Of a stretch of 34,726 nucleotides of DNA, positions 10,101 through 17,994 are shown piece by piece. The DNA is taken from contig JAZKAS010000016.1 in NCBI GenBank assembly GCA_040389005.1, positions 1-34,726 on the forward strand, written 5' to 3'. This DNA comes from JAGOUN01 sp040389005. Lineage in GTDB: Bacteria > Pseudomonadota > Gammaproteobacteria > JAGOUN01. Within the stretch, counting starts at the first letter, position 1, and the number at the start of each line of letters is the position of its first letter. Made by a program: the position numbers and the translations under genes. The notes beneath the pieces were generated by a model, which had not been told where the DNA came from, made no database searches, and saw only the letters and a program-made list of their open reading frames with translations.

Positions 10101-11365
10101 TGAGCGGGGGAAGTTTGGATTTTCCTAGCTAAAGCTGCCAACACCGCTTGCACACCGGCAGAATCTGCCGACATTTTTTGCAAACCATATAACTCATTTC
10201 CAATCGCTTGTGCATCTAGTTCGGCTATTGAATGTTCAATTTTATTGGCTAACGCCGCTAGCATCGCTTGTACATAGACAGAATCTGTCGACATCGCTTG
10301 CAAACCGTATAATGCATTTCCGATTGCTTGCGAATCTAATTTTGCTGTTGAATGTTTAATTTTGTTGACTAACGCCGCCAACACCGCTTGCACGTCAACA
10401 GAATCTGCCGTCATTGACTGTAAACCATATAGCGCATTCCCAATCTCTTGCACATTTAATTGGGCGGATGAAGTGTTGATTTTTTTAGTTAATGCCACCA
10501 GCACCGCTCGAACTTCAGCAGAATCCGCTGTCATCGATTGCAAACCATATAACGCATTTCCGATCGCTTGTGCACTTAGTTCTTCTGTTGAATATTCAAT
10601 TTTATCGGCTAACGCTGCCAGCACTGCTCGAACTTCATCAGAATCCGCTGTCATGAACTTCAAGCCATATAGCGCATTCCCAATATTTTGCGTACTTAAT
10701 TGGGCGAATGAAGTGTTGATTTTTTTAGTTAATGCTGCCAGCACCGCTCGAACTTCAGCAGAATCCGCTGTCATTACTTGTAAACCATATAGCGCATTCC
10801 CAATATTTTGCGCACTTAATTGGGCGGATGAAGCGTTGATTTTTTTAGCTAATGCCACCAGTACCGCTTGCACACCGTCAGAATTTGCCGGCATTTTTTG
10901 CAAACCATATAACGTATTTCCGATCGCTTGTGCACTTAGTTCTTCTGTTGAATGTTCAATTTTATCGGCTAGTGCTGCCAGCACCGCTCGAACCGCAGCA
11001 GAGTCCGCTGTCATTGCTTGCAAACCATATAGCGTGTCACTAATATGCCGCTCACATAATTTGGCAGATGAGGCGTTGATTTTTTTAGCTAACGCCGCCA
11101 GCACGGAACACACTTCGTTTGATTTTGCATCTACTCCAGCAAACGCTTTCAATGAGCGCCCTATATTGACGGGATTGTTCCAATCTTTGGCATGAGAAGC
11201 TTCTATATCGATAGCTATTTTTGTCATGTACTCCAAAAAAGACCTTCGATCTTTGTCATAAAAGCGCTTCAAATAGTTACGCTTGTCGATTTTTTTATCA
11301 ACTTTTATATCTATTTTTTCAGCGATATCCCTAGCTGTAGCTAATGTACCGAATTCGTTAGGCAT
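7103..11365 (-). CDS. Giant OPR-like repeat protein with C-terminal OTU protease domain
   Basis: A 1420-residue protein with no signal peptide. Residues about 103-622 are 13 tandem 40-residue repeats with a consensus like LSAQxIGNALYGLQKMSADS, recalling octotricopeptide (OPR)/RAP-type repeats. A helical central region follows. Residues about 1190-1315 form an OTU-type cysteine protease domain: VPGDGNCLYHAIAFYC carries candidate nucleophile C1203, and NGHNHYDAL carries H1310. OTU proteases cleave ubiquitin chains, and bacteria lack ubiquitin, so a host-directed role is inferred. The tail is Arg/Ser/His-rich with an NLS-like KKRR at 1347-1350. A good promoter lies upstream (11398-11426). It is monocistronic between ligA and a divergent small gene. 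Cleavage activity and the repeat's ligand are unknown. Confidence 0.85.
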   Translation of the reverse strand: MPNEFGTLATARDIAEKIDIKVDKKIDKRNYLKRFYDKDRRSFLEYMTKIAIDIEASHAKDWNNPVNIGRSLKAFAGVDAKSNEVCSVLAALAKKINASSAKLCERHISDTLYGLQAMTADSAAVRAVLAALADKIEHSTEELSAQAIGNTLYGLQKMPANSDGVQAVLVALAKKINASSAQLSAQNIGNALYGLQVMTADSAEVRAVLAALTKKINTSFAQLSTQNIGNALYGLKFMTADSDEVRAVLAALADKIEYSTEELSAQAIGNALYGLQSMTADSAEVRAVLVALTKKINTSSAQLNVQEIGNALYGLQSMTADSVDVQAVLAALVNKIKHSTAKLDSQAIGNALYGLQAMSTDSVYVQAMLAALANKIEHSIAELDAQAIGNELYGLQKMSADSAGVQAVLAALARKIQTSPAQLNGQEIGIALYGLQKMSADSAGVQAVLAALANKIEHSIAELKAQAIGNVLYGLQKMSADSAGVQAMLAALANKIEHSTAELDAQTIGNALYGLQAMTADSVGVQAVLSALAEKIEISSAQLSEQNIGNALYGLQKMSADSAGVQVILAALAKKIDESKADLGAQAIGGALHGLQKMSAEHEEVLSIVDALTRKISEAKVVLTSIQIFCAAQGLKLLASSKDSRVLALLQCILEKTFIALDAMACRSMLRTLGEVGDSNQAIAIINHFFGHFSRVGKFNHSKELSSLFFCLGDFAKKHADMSRINMNMNGLCELLEQENIHSYSVQECLNLLFGLTSFQEKQHIQPTDSDKIHGIFQRIFSSLDRLSSLSKAQVIHACVIFYDELNAPLREQCHLLTRDILAPQYFPSETRIQLESDLEILKKKQPQQDAFSQQASADFFHNESFLDDALTDHSHRVAVLDTPAPAPKSDAEIKHKKVEKTLARNNQIYALIEANKPNDLMKLLGVTEATHASLATYAESNHVQNFIPNSKQDVAKNQANLEREKDNYILVRDFFKKTDKVVLTKLIQRRSSNFFAIVLKGCAEYFRYKLIKNNAIAPIIASLPCEELKTFIQYCNSEQKNFKLTLFCDSESVLSLLNMLTERGVRYEKQREEKKLTLIKKLQQDILKRAIQFHTDSKHPHVIDKLEAAKKELDKGLVLLSRANEAEQEDLVIIQKIMTETNQQAQRLLEHSVLQSRIISYTPQLSGGVIKKRSRIEDMSHNFSINNIKGLRLEKVPGDGNCLYHAIAFYCRYDYRDLRNRVVSEMRAHPENYRPFVSGLLSSGKTYEDYVNGVAADQWGDDPEIQALVCYMRRPILIVYPNGRIAHRDMLDKYPDKSPIFVYYNGHNHYDALIQDNNNLTVQQILDQFAPFNQQTVEETSREDHKKRRLNDEHSHQPPGNSASLYKHHYRNHRDYYGPSSNARDNNTSRPSSNSRGSFFDHQEKSRYHAGSRSAYRRK
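9500..11059 (-). repeat. Thirteen tandem 120-bp units encoding 40-residue repeats
   Basis: The block coding for (A/E)LYGLQ-M-ADS recurs every 120 bp without a single indel across 13 units (1,560 bp). On the plus strand the signature GCAAACCATATA or close variants marks most units. The second half of the unit comes in subtypes (KINASSAQL-like, KIEHSTEEL-like and KIEHSIAEL-like) that are partly grouped, suggesting multi-unit duplication. Degenerate copies may continue on both sides. Confidence 0.9.
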
Positions 11366-11397
11366 CTAAATTTACCTGATTAAAAAATACTGGGCTA

Positions 11398-11426
11398 ATT
11401 GTAGTATGGATAGTTTTGATGTGCAA
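11398..11426 (-). promoter_or_regulatory. Strong sigma70 promoter candidate for the OTU gene
   Basis: On the minus strand, TTGCAC (11426-11421) and TACAAT (11403-11398) are separated by exactly 17 nt. The -10 box is 32 nt upstream of the ATG at 11365. Each hexamer differs from consensus at one or two positions. Confidence 0.6.
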
Positions 11427-11518
11427 ATTTTATATAGTGACTAAGTAAAGCATTTAAGCTTATTTTAAGAACTAGCAGCTAGACTGTTGGCATAATAAAA
11501 ATAAATGGAGACGCTGTG

Positions 11519-11851
11519 ATGCTCCGCAATAGATCTATATTTTTTTCAAATGCCACACAAGTTGCTTCTGATGAGCTGTTTGTATCTGCTTACCGATTGC
11601 TGTTAGCGACAAATAGTACGGAAAATAATCAAACATCCTCCTCCTATTACTGCATCGGTTTTATAGAATTAGAGAAAAATCAACACAAAGGTAATGCTTC
11701 TTTACATAATAATGATGACTCATCTCCAGAGCAGGAGTGTCAACAAATGGTGGATCTTGCTATTATCGTGATACTAGCTATTTTTTTAACAATCCTTAGC
11801 GCAAATTCTTATATTAAATGTAGCAGACAAGAAGCGAGCATACATCCTTAG
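11519..11851 (+). CDS. Small protein with a C-terminal membrane anchor, unknown function
   Basis: I do not recognise this 110-residue protein. The first 80 residues are polar and rich in Ser, Asn and Gln. Residues about 78-99 (DLAIIVILAIFLTILSANSY) form one hydrophobic segment, followed by a short basic tail (KCSRQ), so it could be a tail-anchored or single-pass protein. ATG at 11519 is preceded by TGGAG at an 8-nt spacing, which favours it over the GTG at 11516. It diverges from the OTU gene and its stop overlaps that of the convergent aminotransferase by a few bases. Confidence 0.55.
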   Translation: MLRNRSIFFSNATQVASDELFVSAYRLLLATNSTENNQTSSSYYCIGFIELEKNQHKGNASLHNNDDSSPEQECQQMVDLAIIVILAIFLTILSANSYIKCSRQEASIHP

Positions 11852-13032
11852 GTGATAAAAATTTTCAATCTTCGCATTGCCTCAGCTAATATTTCCATGC
11901 TTGACGCAAATGAAAAGCGAATACATCCCGGTGCGCCAAACGGTGTTCCGGGGGTAATCACGATGCCAGTTTTTTCAATCAGTTTTTCTGCAAATTCTAA
12001 ATCATCTTTTAAGCCCATGCGTCGAATAATTTCACTGACATCGGGGAGGGTATAAAAAGTGCCTTCGCTTGGAAGAATTTTTATTCCTGGCATGTGACTC
12101 ATTTCATGAAATAAAAAATCATGACGTTCGTGAAATGCATTGACCATTGGAGGAATAAAGCGCGTCATTTCAGCAGAAAGTGCGACGGCAGATGCTGCTT
12201 GTGAAATCGAGCAGGGGCATGATGTTGATTGGCTTTGAATTTTTGTCATCGCTTCAATAATATCTTTGTGGCCTGCAGTATATCCAATCCGCCAACCGGT
12301 CATCGCGTAAACTTTTGATAAGCTATTCATAACCAGCGTGCGATTTTTTAATTCAGGCACAGCCATCACAATATTTGAAAAAATATGGTCGCCCCATAAA
12401 ATATGTTCGTAAATCTCATCGCTTAAAATCATGACATGCGGATGTTTTAATAATACTTTGCCTAAGGCTTGAAATTCTTCTTTCGAATAAATTTTCCCGG
12501 AAGGGTTGGAGGGGCTATTAAAAAATACCATTTTTGTTTTTGGCGTAATCGCTTTGTCGAGTTGCTCAGGTGTAATTTTAAACTGTGTATCAACACTTGC
12601 TGGAAGAATCACAGGAACGCCATCAACCAGTTTCACCATGTCAGGATAAGAAACCCAGTAGGGTGCTGGGATAATTACTTCATCACCTGGATTAATGAGA
12701 GCAGCTAATGCATTATAAATACTATGTTTTGCGCCATTAGAAACAATAATTTCATTTAGCTCATAAGACAATCCATTTTCACGTTTAAATTTTTCAATGA
12801 TGGCTTTACGTAACTCAACCGTGCCTTCGACCAAGGTATATTTGGTTTTACCGGCTTTCATGGCGGCGGCGGCAGCTTCTTTGATCGGTTCTGGGGTGTC
12901 AAAATCCGGTTCACCTAAATTTAGCGCGATAATGTCTTTTCCTTGTGCTTTTAAAGCAGCGGCTTTGGCAGCTACTGCAAGCGTTGCTGAGGGCTCAATT
13001 TGATTGGTGCGGTTTGAAATTAAGTGATCCAT
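11848..13032 (-). CDS. Class I aminotransferase, aspartate aminotransferase type
   Basis: A 394-residue fold-type I PLP enzyme that most likely transfers the amino group between aspartate and 2-oxoglutarate. Family marks are LNLGEPDFDTPEPI near the N-terminus, the substrate/cofactor segment NSPSNPSGKIY, the PLP-binding lysine K240 in NSLSKVYAMTGWRIGY, and the C-terminal arginine in CIRFSFA. It belongs to the AspAT Ib (thermophilic/Rhizobium-like) subgroup by overall pattern. A GGAA ribosome-binding motif precedes the ATG at 13032. Substrate range (aspartate, possibly prephenate) cannot be settled by eye. Confidence 0.9.
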   Translation of the reverse strand: MDHLISNRTNQIEPSATLAVAAKAAALKAQGKDIIALNLGEPDFDTPEPIKEAAAAAMKAGKTKYTLVEGTVELRKAIIEKFKRENGLSYELNEIIVSNGAKHSIYNALAALINPGDEVIIPAPYWVSYPDMVKLVDGVPVILPASVDTQFKITPEQLDKAITPKTKMVFFNSPSNPSGKIYSKEEFQALGKVLLKHPHVMILSDEIYEHILWGDHIFSNIVMAVPELKNRTLVMNSLSKVYAMTGWRIGYTAGHKDIIEAMTKIQSQSTSCPCSISQAASAVALSAEMTRFIPPMVNAFHERHDFLFHEMSHMPGIKILPSEGTFYTLPDVSEIIRRMGLKDDLEFAEKLIEKTGIVITPGTPFGAPGCIRFSFASSMEILAEAMRRLKIFIT

Positions 13033-13109
13033 ATTGATTCCAAGTTATGGTATTATTCTATCGATAATTTAAAGCAACTTTCGCACAATGTCCAATTTTT
13101 AATGAGCAA

Positions 13110-13580
13110 ATGATGGTCAACAATCAATATAATGTCTTCGATCAGCTGTTAACTAATGATCATACATTAAAACTCACAGATTTAAGAAAAGCTGTTTTAG
13201 CTATTTTTCTTGATTCAAAAAAAGCCATGAGTGCTTACGATGTTCTGGCTATTCTTAAACAAAATCGTGATAGCGCAGAGCCGATGACCGTTTATCGTGT
13301 GATCGAATATTTTATAGAAAGAAATATTATTCATCGCATTAGCACAGAAAATAAATATGTTTTTTGTCGTCATATTGAAAATAATGCTTGCAAGCATCAA
13401 GGATTATTTTTTATCTGTAAAAAATGTCTATCTTCATTTGAAGTGATTGATCAAGCGTTTGATCATTTACTTAAAGCATTAGCAAAGCAAAAGCATTTCC
13501 TTGCTGATGCTTCTGCATTTGTTGAGGTCAAGGGGCTTTGTCAGGCTTGCCAACTATTGGACAAAAGGATTGAGCAGTGA
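13110..13580 (+). CDS. Fur-family metalloregulator, Zur-like
   Basis: A 156-residue Fur-superfamily repressor. The winged-helix DNA-binding part includes KLTDLRKAVLAIFLDSKKAMSAY and TVYRVIEYFIERNIIHRI. Two CxxC pairs, C103/C106 (FICKKC) and C144/C147 (GLCQAC), form the usual structural zinc site; C86, C94 and H96 lie near the usual regulatory metal position. The ending VEVKGLCQAC is more like Zur (zinc) than Fur (iron). ATG at 13110 or 13113 could be used. It is divergent from the aminotransferase, and its 3' end overlaps that of the convergent membrane-protein gene by 27 bases. The 34-bp palindrome at 15001-15034 resembles a Zur operator. Confidence 0.85.
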   Translation: MMVNNQYNVFDQLLTNDHTLKLTDLRKAVLAIFLDSKKAMSAYDVLAILKQNRDSAEPMTVYRVIEYFIERNIIHRISTENKYVFCRHIENNACKHQGLFFICKKCLSSFEVIDQAFDHLLKALAKQKHFLADASAFVEVKGLCQACQLLDKRIEQ

Positions 13581-14972
13581 ATCATTGTCGTCTTCTTTTT
13601 TTGAGGGTGCTTTATAGAAAAAAGGATGCCGCCCAAGATGATCCTCTGCATTACGCGCTTCAGAATAAGCGGTCAGTGTTCCTGGTAAACAAAGACCAAG
13701 TGCAAGCAATGCTTCAGAAGTAGACGATAGCCGAGAACCCGTCAAAGCAGTTAGTGCAATAACAGTGAGTGTAATGGGTTCCGAGCGCTCATTACCCGTG
13801 CCAAAAGCTCGACATATAATGAGCCCTTTGCCAAAGAACGTAAGTTTTTGCCATGCGCTTCTATTATCTTCCTCTATGCCAACTGTTTCAGATGAATCTT
13901 TTTGCGCCTCACCAATACTTTCTGTATTAGCATTGATGCATAATTGAGTAAAAATATTGCCTGTCGTTGCAAATATTGCGAGAGTAAGGCCGGCATAAAA
14001 ATTGCCGAAACATATTTGTTGAAAAGAGAGAAAGTTGGCGTAAAGTATCGCAAATGATTTTGCAATAGCAGAAAACTTTGTTTGGCAGCCCGCCTGATTG
14101 CTTGCGTTAGGGTTGTCAATTATTCTTCCCTTTTCAAATTCATTCATGACAATTAATGTATTAAAACAAGTTGTTACCTCTGGTTTGCAGGCAATACCCG
14201 CAATTAATACAGCTGCTCCAATTAAAATAAATTGTGCAATTGGATTATGTATATTTTTTAAAATAGCAATAACAGTCAATCCGATATATTCATTAAAGTG
14301 CTGTTCTACATCACCAAGAACAGCACATTTTTCTTTACAAGAAAGCGAGGAGACATCTTCTGGGTCAATAACTATAAAACGATTAATAGGTCTTTCTTGT
14401 ATCGTTGGGCATATTAGCCGTTGATCATCAAGTTGAAATCTATTGCTATCTCCCCAATGCAATAATTGCTGCCAGTATTTGGCTGAAGTAATAAAATTAT
14501 CGCGCTCACGACTGGCGATTTCTAATTTTGCGTGACAATAAGGTGCGCCATAAGCTGCAGGCACAACAAGCATAAGTGAAATCAGTAAAATTGCTGGCGA
14601 CACCTGTAAGGTATCATTCGGCACAAACCAAGCTGATTCCTTGGCTTTGGGGTATACTGATGTGAGAAGTATGTCTAGTATGGGGCCAATTGCAAGAGAA
14701 CCTCCAAGGGATGTAATAAATTCACCAATCTTTCCTATTTGAATAGCCAAATCCTCTGTTTCTTCAGCTCGAAGCCTTAGATCTCCTGGGTGGCTTGATG
14801 TTTCGACATCAGTATGTTGAGAGGATGATGAATGAGTATGACCACACCCCAAGCCTATAGAGCCAAGAGCTTTAATTTTTTTATCAGTTAAGTCCAGTTC
14901 TAGGCAAAAATCTTTTTTTCTAGCGGCTTCTTCTGGACTATCTTTTTTTAGCTGCTTTTTTTCTGTGGGCAT
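13554..14972 (-). CDS. Multi-pass membrane protein with a His/Cys-rich N-terminal segment
   Basis: I do not recognise a family for this 472-residue protein. The N-terminal 75 residues are hydrophilic and include a Cys/His cluster (C43, H45, H47, H53 and H61, around GLGCGHTHSSSSQH), which could bind metal. About five to six hydrophobic segments follow, for example ILLISLMLVVPAAYGAPY, FILIGAAVLIAGIA and AGLTLAIFATTGNIF, with further cysteines in the loops. There is no signal peptide. No good Shine-Dalgarno sequence precedes the ATG at 14972. A perfect 34-bp palindrome sits 29-62 bases upstream, overlapping a TATAAT box. Its 3' end overlaps the convergent Zur-like gene. A zinc-related role is only a hypothesis from this context. 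Confidence 0.7.
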   Translation of the reverse strand: MPTEKKQLKKDSPEEAARKKDFCLELDLTDKKIKALGSIGLGCGHTHSSSSQHTDVETSSHPGDLRLRAEETEDLAIQIGKIGEFITSLGGSLAIGPILDILLTSVYPKAKESAWFVPNDTLQVSPAILLISLMLVVPAAYGAPYCHAKLEIASRERDNFITSAKYWQQLLHWGDSNRFQLDDQRLICPTIQERPINRFIVIDPEDVSSLSCKEKCAVLGDVEQHFNEYIGLTVIAILKNIHNPIAQFILIGAAVLIAGIACKPEVTTCFNTLIVMNEFEKGRIIDNPNASNQAGCQTKFSAIAKSFAILYANFLSFQQICFGNFYAGLTLAIFATTGNIFTQLCINANTESIGEAQKDSSETVGIEEDNRSAWQKLTFFGKGLIICRAFGTGNERSEPITLTVIALTALTGSRLSSTSEALLALGLCLPGTLTAYSEARNAEDHLGRHPFFYKAPSKKEDDNDSLLNPFVQ

Positions 14973-15000
14973 AAAATTTATTTTTGTCTATTTTGTGTGC

Positions 15001-15034
15001 TTATAATTGTTATGTTATAACATAACAATTATAA
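15001..15034. promoter_or_regulatory. Perfect 34-bp palindrome, Zur-box-like
   Basis: The sequence from 15001 to 15034 equals its own reverse complement. Its core, TGTTATGTTATAACA (15008-15022), matches 14 of 15 positions of the gammaproteobacterial Zur half-sites TGTTATA-N-TATAACA as I remember them. The minus-strand copy contains TATAAT (15034-15029), so a bound repressor could block a promoter for the membrane-protein gene starting at 14972. A hairpin that ends the upstream ARM gene is the alternative, but there is no T-run. Confidence 0.55.
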
Positions 15035-15061
15035 AGACAATAGCTCAATCAAAACTCCAGA

Positions 15062-17809
15062 CTATTTTTCTATGGGCCTCAACGTTTTAGCATGCTCTCC
15101 TTCCGCCCCAGAAGCTTTAGAATCGGAAAACATGCCAGCATTCGATGCTGTTCCTGCTGCGGCTTTTTGCGCCTTAATTTCTGCAACACGTTTTGCAATG
15201 CGTTCTTGCTTTTCTTCCTCTGCTGTTTTTTCTTTGGGAGCCGATGAGGATGAGCTTACATTTAAATGCTGCAATGCTTGCATTATTTTCTCACAGGCTT
15301 CTGCCGCCTCATCATCAAACGAATCGATATCTAATGCTTTTTCAAAATCTTTTTTCGCACTTTCTAATAACTTAGTTTTTTGAGTGGTTGTACTCGATAA
15401 TTCAGCACGACATGCATAAAAATTTCCACGTTCTCGATAAATTTCACCTTCTTTAGGAAATTGCTTCATCAGCTCTGCGTATTGTTCTAAGGTATTTTTA
15501 GGATTATTGCTTTCCCATCCGCTTTGTAAATCCAATAATTGCGATTGAAGAGAGACTTTCTGTTGCACTTTTTGTTGTTGCGCGGCATTGGCTTTTTGCG
15601 CTTCTTGCTGCTGCTTTTCATGCAGTTTTTTTGCACTGATTTCTTGAAGCTGCGCGCTAAACATTTGATGCAATTCAGTCGCTTGTGTATTCGCAGGCTC
15701 AGCACGAATTACGCGCTCCAAGTCTTTAATTGCAGTGTTGAAGTAACCTTCTTCTTGTATCAAAGAAGTGCTTTGTTCAACTAATTTTTCGATTAATCTT
15801 GCGCGAATTAAATATAAAGAAATAACAGTAGGTTCTGCCTCAATGTTTTGCGTGATGGCTTGAAAAGCACGATTAAGATCGGTTTTCTCTGATAACAAAA
15901 ATAACATGAGCGGTAAATCTAACGCACGCGCTAATGCAGCGGGGGTTTGCCTTTGCCCGTTAATAATGGTCTTTGATGCGCCTTGCTCCAACAAATATTG
16001 CATAATCGCAACGTAATTCTGACGAATAGCAATATGCAATAGAGTTTCTTGATTGGGTTGGCTCGTCACAATGCAGTTTAGATTAATAACACCGGCCTGA
16101 GAAAGCGCGAGTTTCGAGACAGCGGCTTTGAGTTTTTTTAGGTCTCCATTAGTAACGGGTTCTATTATCGGCTCTAACCCTTTCGCTGCATCTTGTTGTA
16201 ATTTTTCATAAGCAGGGCGGCAAATACTTAAGGTTTTTTCTGCGAATTGCTGATGCTCACTCGACATTTGTTGAGTATTACGATTTTTCTTTACTATTTC
16301 TTCTAATATATTCATATCGGCGGCGCTCATACACTTAATGAGTTCATTTTGATTTTGAAGATGATTCTCAATAAGAGCTCCAAGTAGCGCTGGTACATAC
16401 GTGTTGAAAGCAGCGCCAACAAAAACTGGTTCATCACAGTGTAAAAAAGAAAGCAAAAGCTCAATGGTAATTGCTTGCATAATGAACGTGCGACTTGAGT
16501 TATCAGCTCCAAGCACGCTAAGTAGCATCAAGCATCCAACAAACCTCACATTAATGTTTGTATGGCGTAACAAAGAAACAAAGGCTATAAGATCATTTTG
16601 TTCATTTATGGAATTAGATTTGGCATACATCAGAAGTTGATTCAACAAATCTGCGACATTTTCTCGTATTCCTATGCCAGTATTTGGATCTCTCTCTGGC
16701 AGCAATCGCAGTAAAAGAGGAATAGCGCTTGCACGAATGATGGCTGGCCCGCTTTCATCAATCTCGTAACAAAGATAAGAAAATGCTTCTATTGTATTCT
16801 CGACAATATCTCGGTCAGGATTATTTAACAAAGGGACTAAAGATTCTATACCACTTAGTTGGCGAAAAGTGGTACGCTGGTCACAGTCTTCTAATAAATT
16901 TTTTATTATCTCAATTGAATCTTGCTTCGTTCTCAAGTTGTTTGAAGATAATCCTTTAATGCTTTTTTCAAATTTTCGACAAAGTAATAAGTATTCAATA
17001 ACCTCGTTTCTAGAATCATCGATTTCTTTTAAAAAATCTTTTAATCGCGCAAAGCCACCAACTCTTTGAATAAAATCCTGTTGGCATTGAATGTTGTTAT
17101 TCATAAAAATCATAAGCAAGCTTGCAATATTTTCATCAGCGTCTACATCTCTGTCGCAGAATATAGTTGCCAAAGGTTTAATTACACTGGCTTGTAAAGC
17201 TAATTTTTGATTATCGAGGTTATCTAGCATCAGATTGAAAAGTGCTATGATTGCCGCTTTTTTTATATCACTCTCTGAGTCATTCAATAAAGTTATCAAT
17301 TTTGGAATAGCTGAAGCTTTGGCAATCGCCTCGCGATTTTCGCTGTTATCGGCCGCAAGATTCCCGAGTATAAGAGCTGCAAATTGTCTCACTATGGAAT
17401 TAGGATTTTTCAATAAAGACACCACAGGCGCAATATTTCTATTATCTACTATCAGATTAGAAAGGGCCTCTGCCGCATTTTCTTTTATGCTGTTATCATT
17501 ATCGAGCAACAAAGCTGCTAATGGCTCAATTGCACCAGCATGGGCTACAAATGCTTTATTTGTGACATTTTCTGACGTGAGATTTGTGAGAGCTTCTGCT
17601 GCAGATTCTCTCACTTCTGCGTCTCTATCGCGCAACAAAGTGACCAAGTGAGCTATACCACCTAATTCGCGAACCGCAATACAATTTTCATCATCAGATA
17701 TCACTGACCATTTAATTACATCAAGCGCAAGTTTTTTTTCCTCAAGATCGCGAGATGTTAGTTTGGCAATATTGTCTTTAATCTCTTTCTTAAACCGTGT
17801 AGAAAACAT
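15062..17809 (-). CDS. Armadillo-ankyrin-TPR repeat protein
   Basis: A 915-residue protein without a signal peptide. Residues about 1-470 are armadillo-type repeats of about 40 residues, such as LVTLLRDRDAEVRESAAEAL and IPKLITLLNDSESDIKKAAI. Residues about 575-650 hold ankyrin repeats (ETLLHIAIRQNYVAIMQYLL). Residues about 660-870 resemble TPRs with an intervening Gln/Ala-rich coiled coil. The last 50 residues are charged (KEKTAEEEKQERIAKR). This stack of eukaryote-like protein-binding domains is characteristic of translocated proteins of Legionella-type bacteria. No catalytic domain is seen. GGGGG lies upstream of ATG 17809 as a strong ribosome-binding site. It precedes the membrane-protein gene on the same strand, but the palindrome between them argues for separate control. 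Confidence 0.8.
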   Translation of the reverse strand: MFSTRFKKEIKDNIAKLTSRDLEEKKLALDVIKWSVISDDENCIAVRELGGIAHLVTLLRDRDAEVRESAAEALTNLTSENVTNKAFVAHAGAIEPLAALLLDNDNSIKENAAEALSNLIVDNRNIAPVVSLLKNPNSIVRQFAALILGNLAADNSENREAIAKASAIPKLITLLNDSESDIKKAAIIALFNLMLDNLDNQKLALQASVIKPLATIFCDRDVDADENIASLLMIFMNNNIQCQQDFIQRVGGFARLKDFLKEIDDSRNEVIEYLLLCRKFEKSIKGLSSNNLRTKQDSIEIIKNLLEDCDQRTTFRQLSGIESLVPLLNNPDRDIVENTIEAFSYLCYEIDESGPAIIRASAIPLLLRLLPERDPNTGIGIRENVADLLNQLLMYAKSNSINEQNDLIAFVSLLRHTNINVRFVGCLMLLSVLGADNSSRTFIMQAITIELLLSFLHCDEPVFVGAAFNTYVPALLGALIENHLQNQNELIKCMSAADMNILEEIVKKNRNTQQMSSEHQQFAEKTLSICRPAYEKLQQDAAKGLEPIIEPVTNGDLKKLKAAVSKLALSQAGVINLNCIVTSQPNQETLLHIAIRQNYVAIMQYLLEQGASKTIINGQRQTPAALARALDLPLMLFLLSEKTDLNRAFQAITQNIEAEPTVISLYLIRARLIEKLVEQSTSLIQEEGYFNTAIKDLERVIRAEPANTQATELHQMFSAQLQEISAKKLHEKQQQEAQKANAAQQQKVQQKVSLQSQLLDLQSGWESNNPKNTLEQYAELMKQFPKEGEIYRERGNFYACRAELSSTTTQKTKLLESAKKDFEKALDIDSFDDEAAEACEKIMQALQHLNVSSSSSAPKEKTAEEEKQERIAKRVAEIKAQKAAAGTASNAGMFSDSKASGAEGEHAKTLRPIEK

Positions 17810-17994
17810 GACAACCCCCGGTAGTTAATAAAAAATCGCCCGAGGATTATCACATAAAATATTCTTTGATCAAAATAATAACTCAAAAAATATTTTATAA
17901 GTCTATTTTTTAGACACAAAAATTATATTCTTCATATTTCTCTAAGCTTGGCGTGAGAAAATTGATACATGCAACAAGCAAATAGGAAAGTAAA

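Noticed and set aside
9360..11195. Long plus-strand ORFs (9360-10103, 9652-10128, 10362-11195) with Cys/Ser-rich repeats
   Set aside because: They are antisense shadows of the 120-bp repeat array. The minus-strand frame carries the full-length protein with a promoter, ribosome-binding site and OTU domain.
12380..12395. GTCGCCCC match inside the aminotransferase gene
   Set aside because: It lacks a second arm and encodes normal family residues (LWGDHIF).
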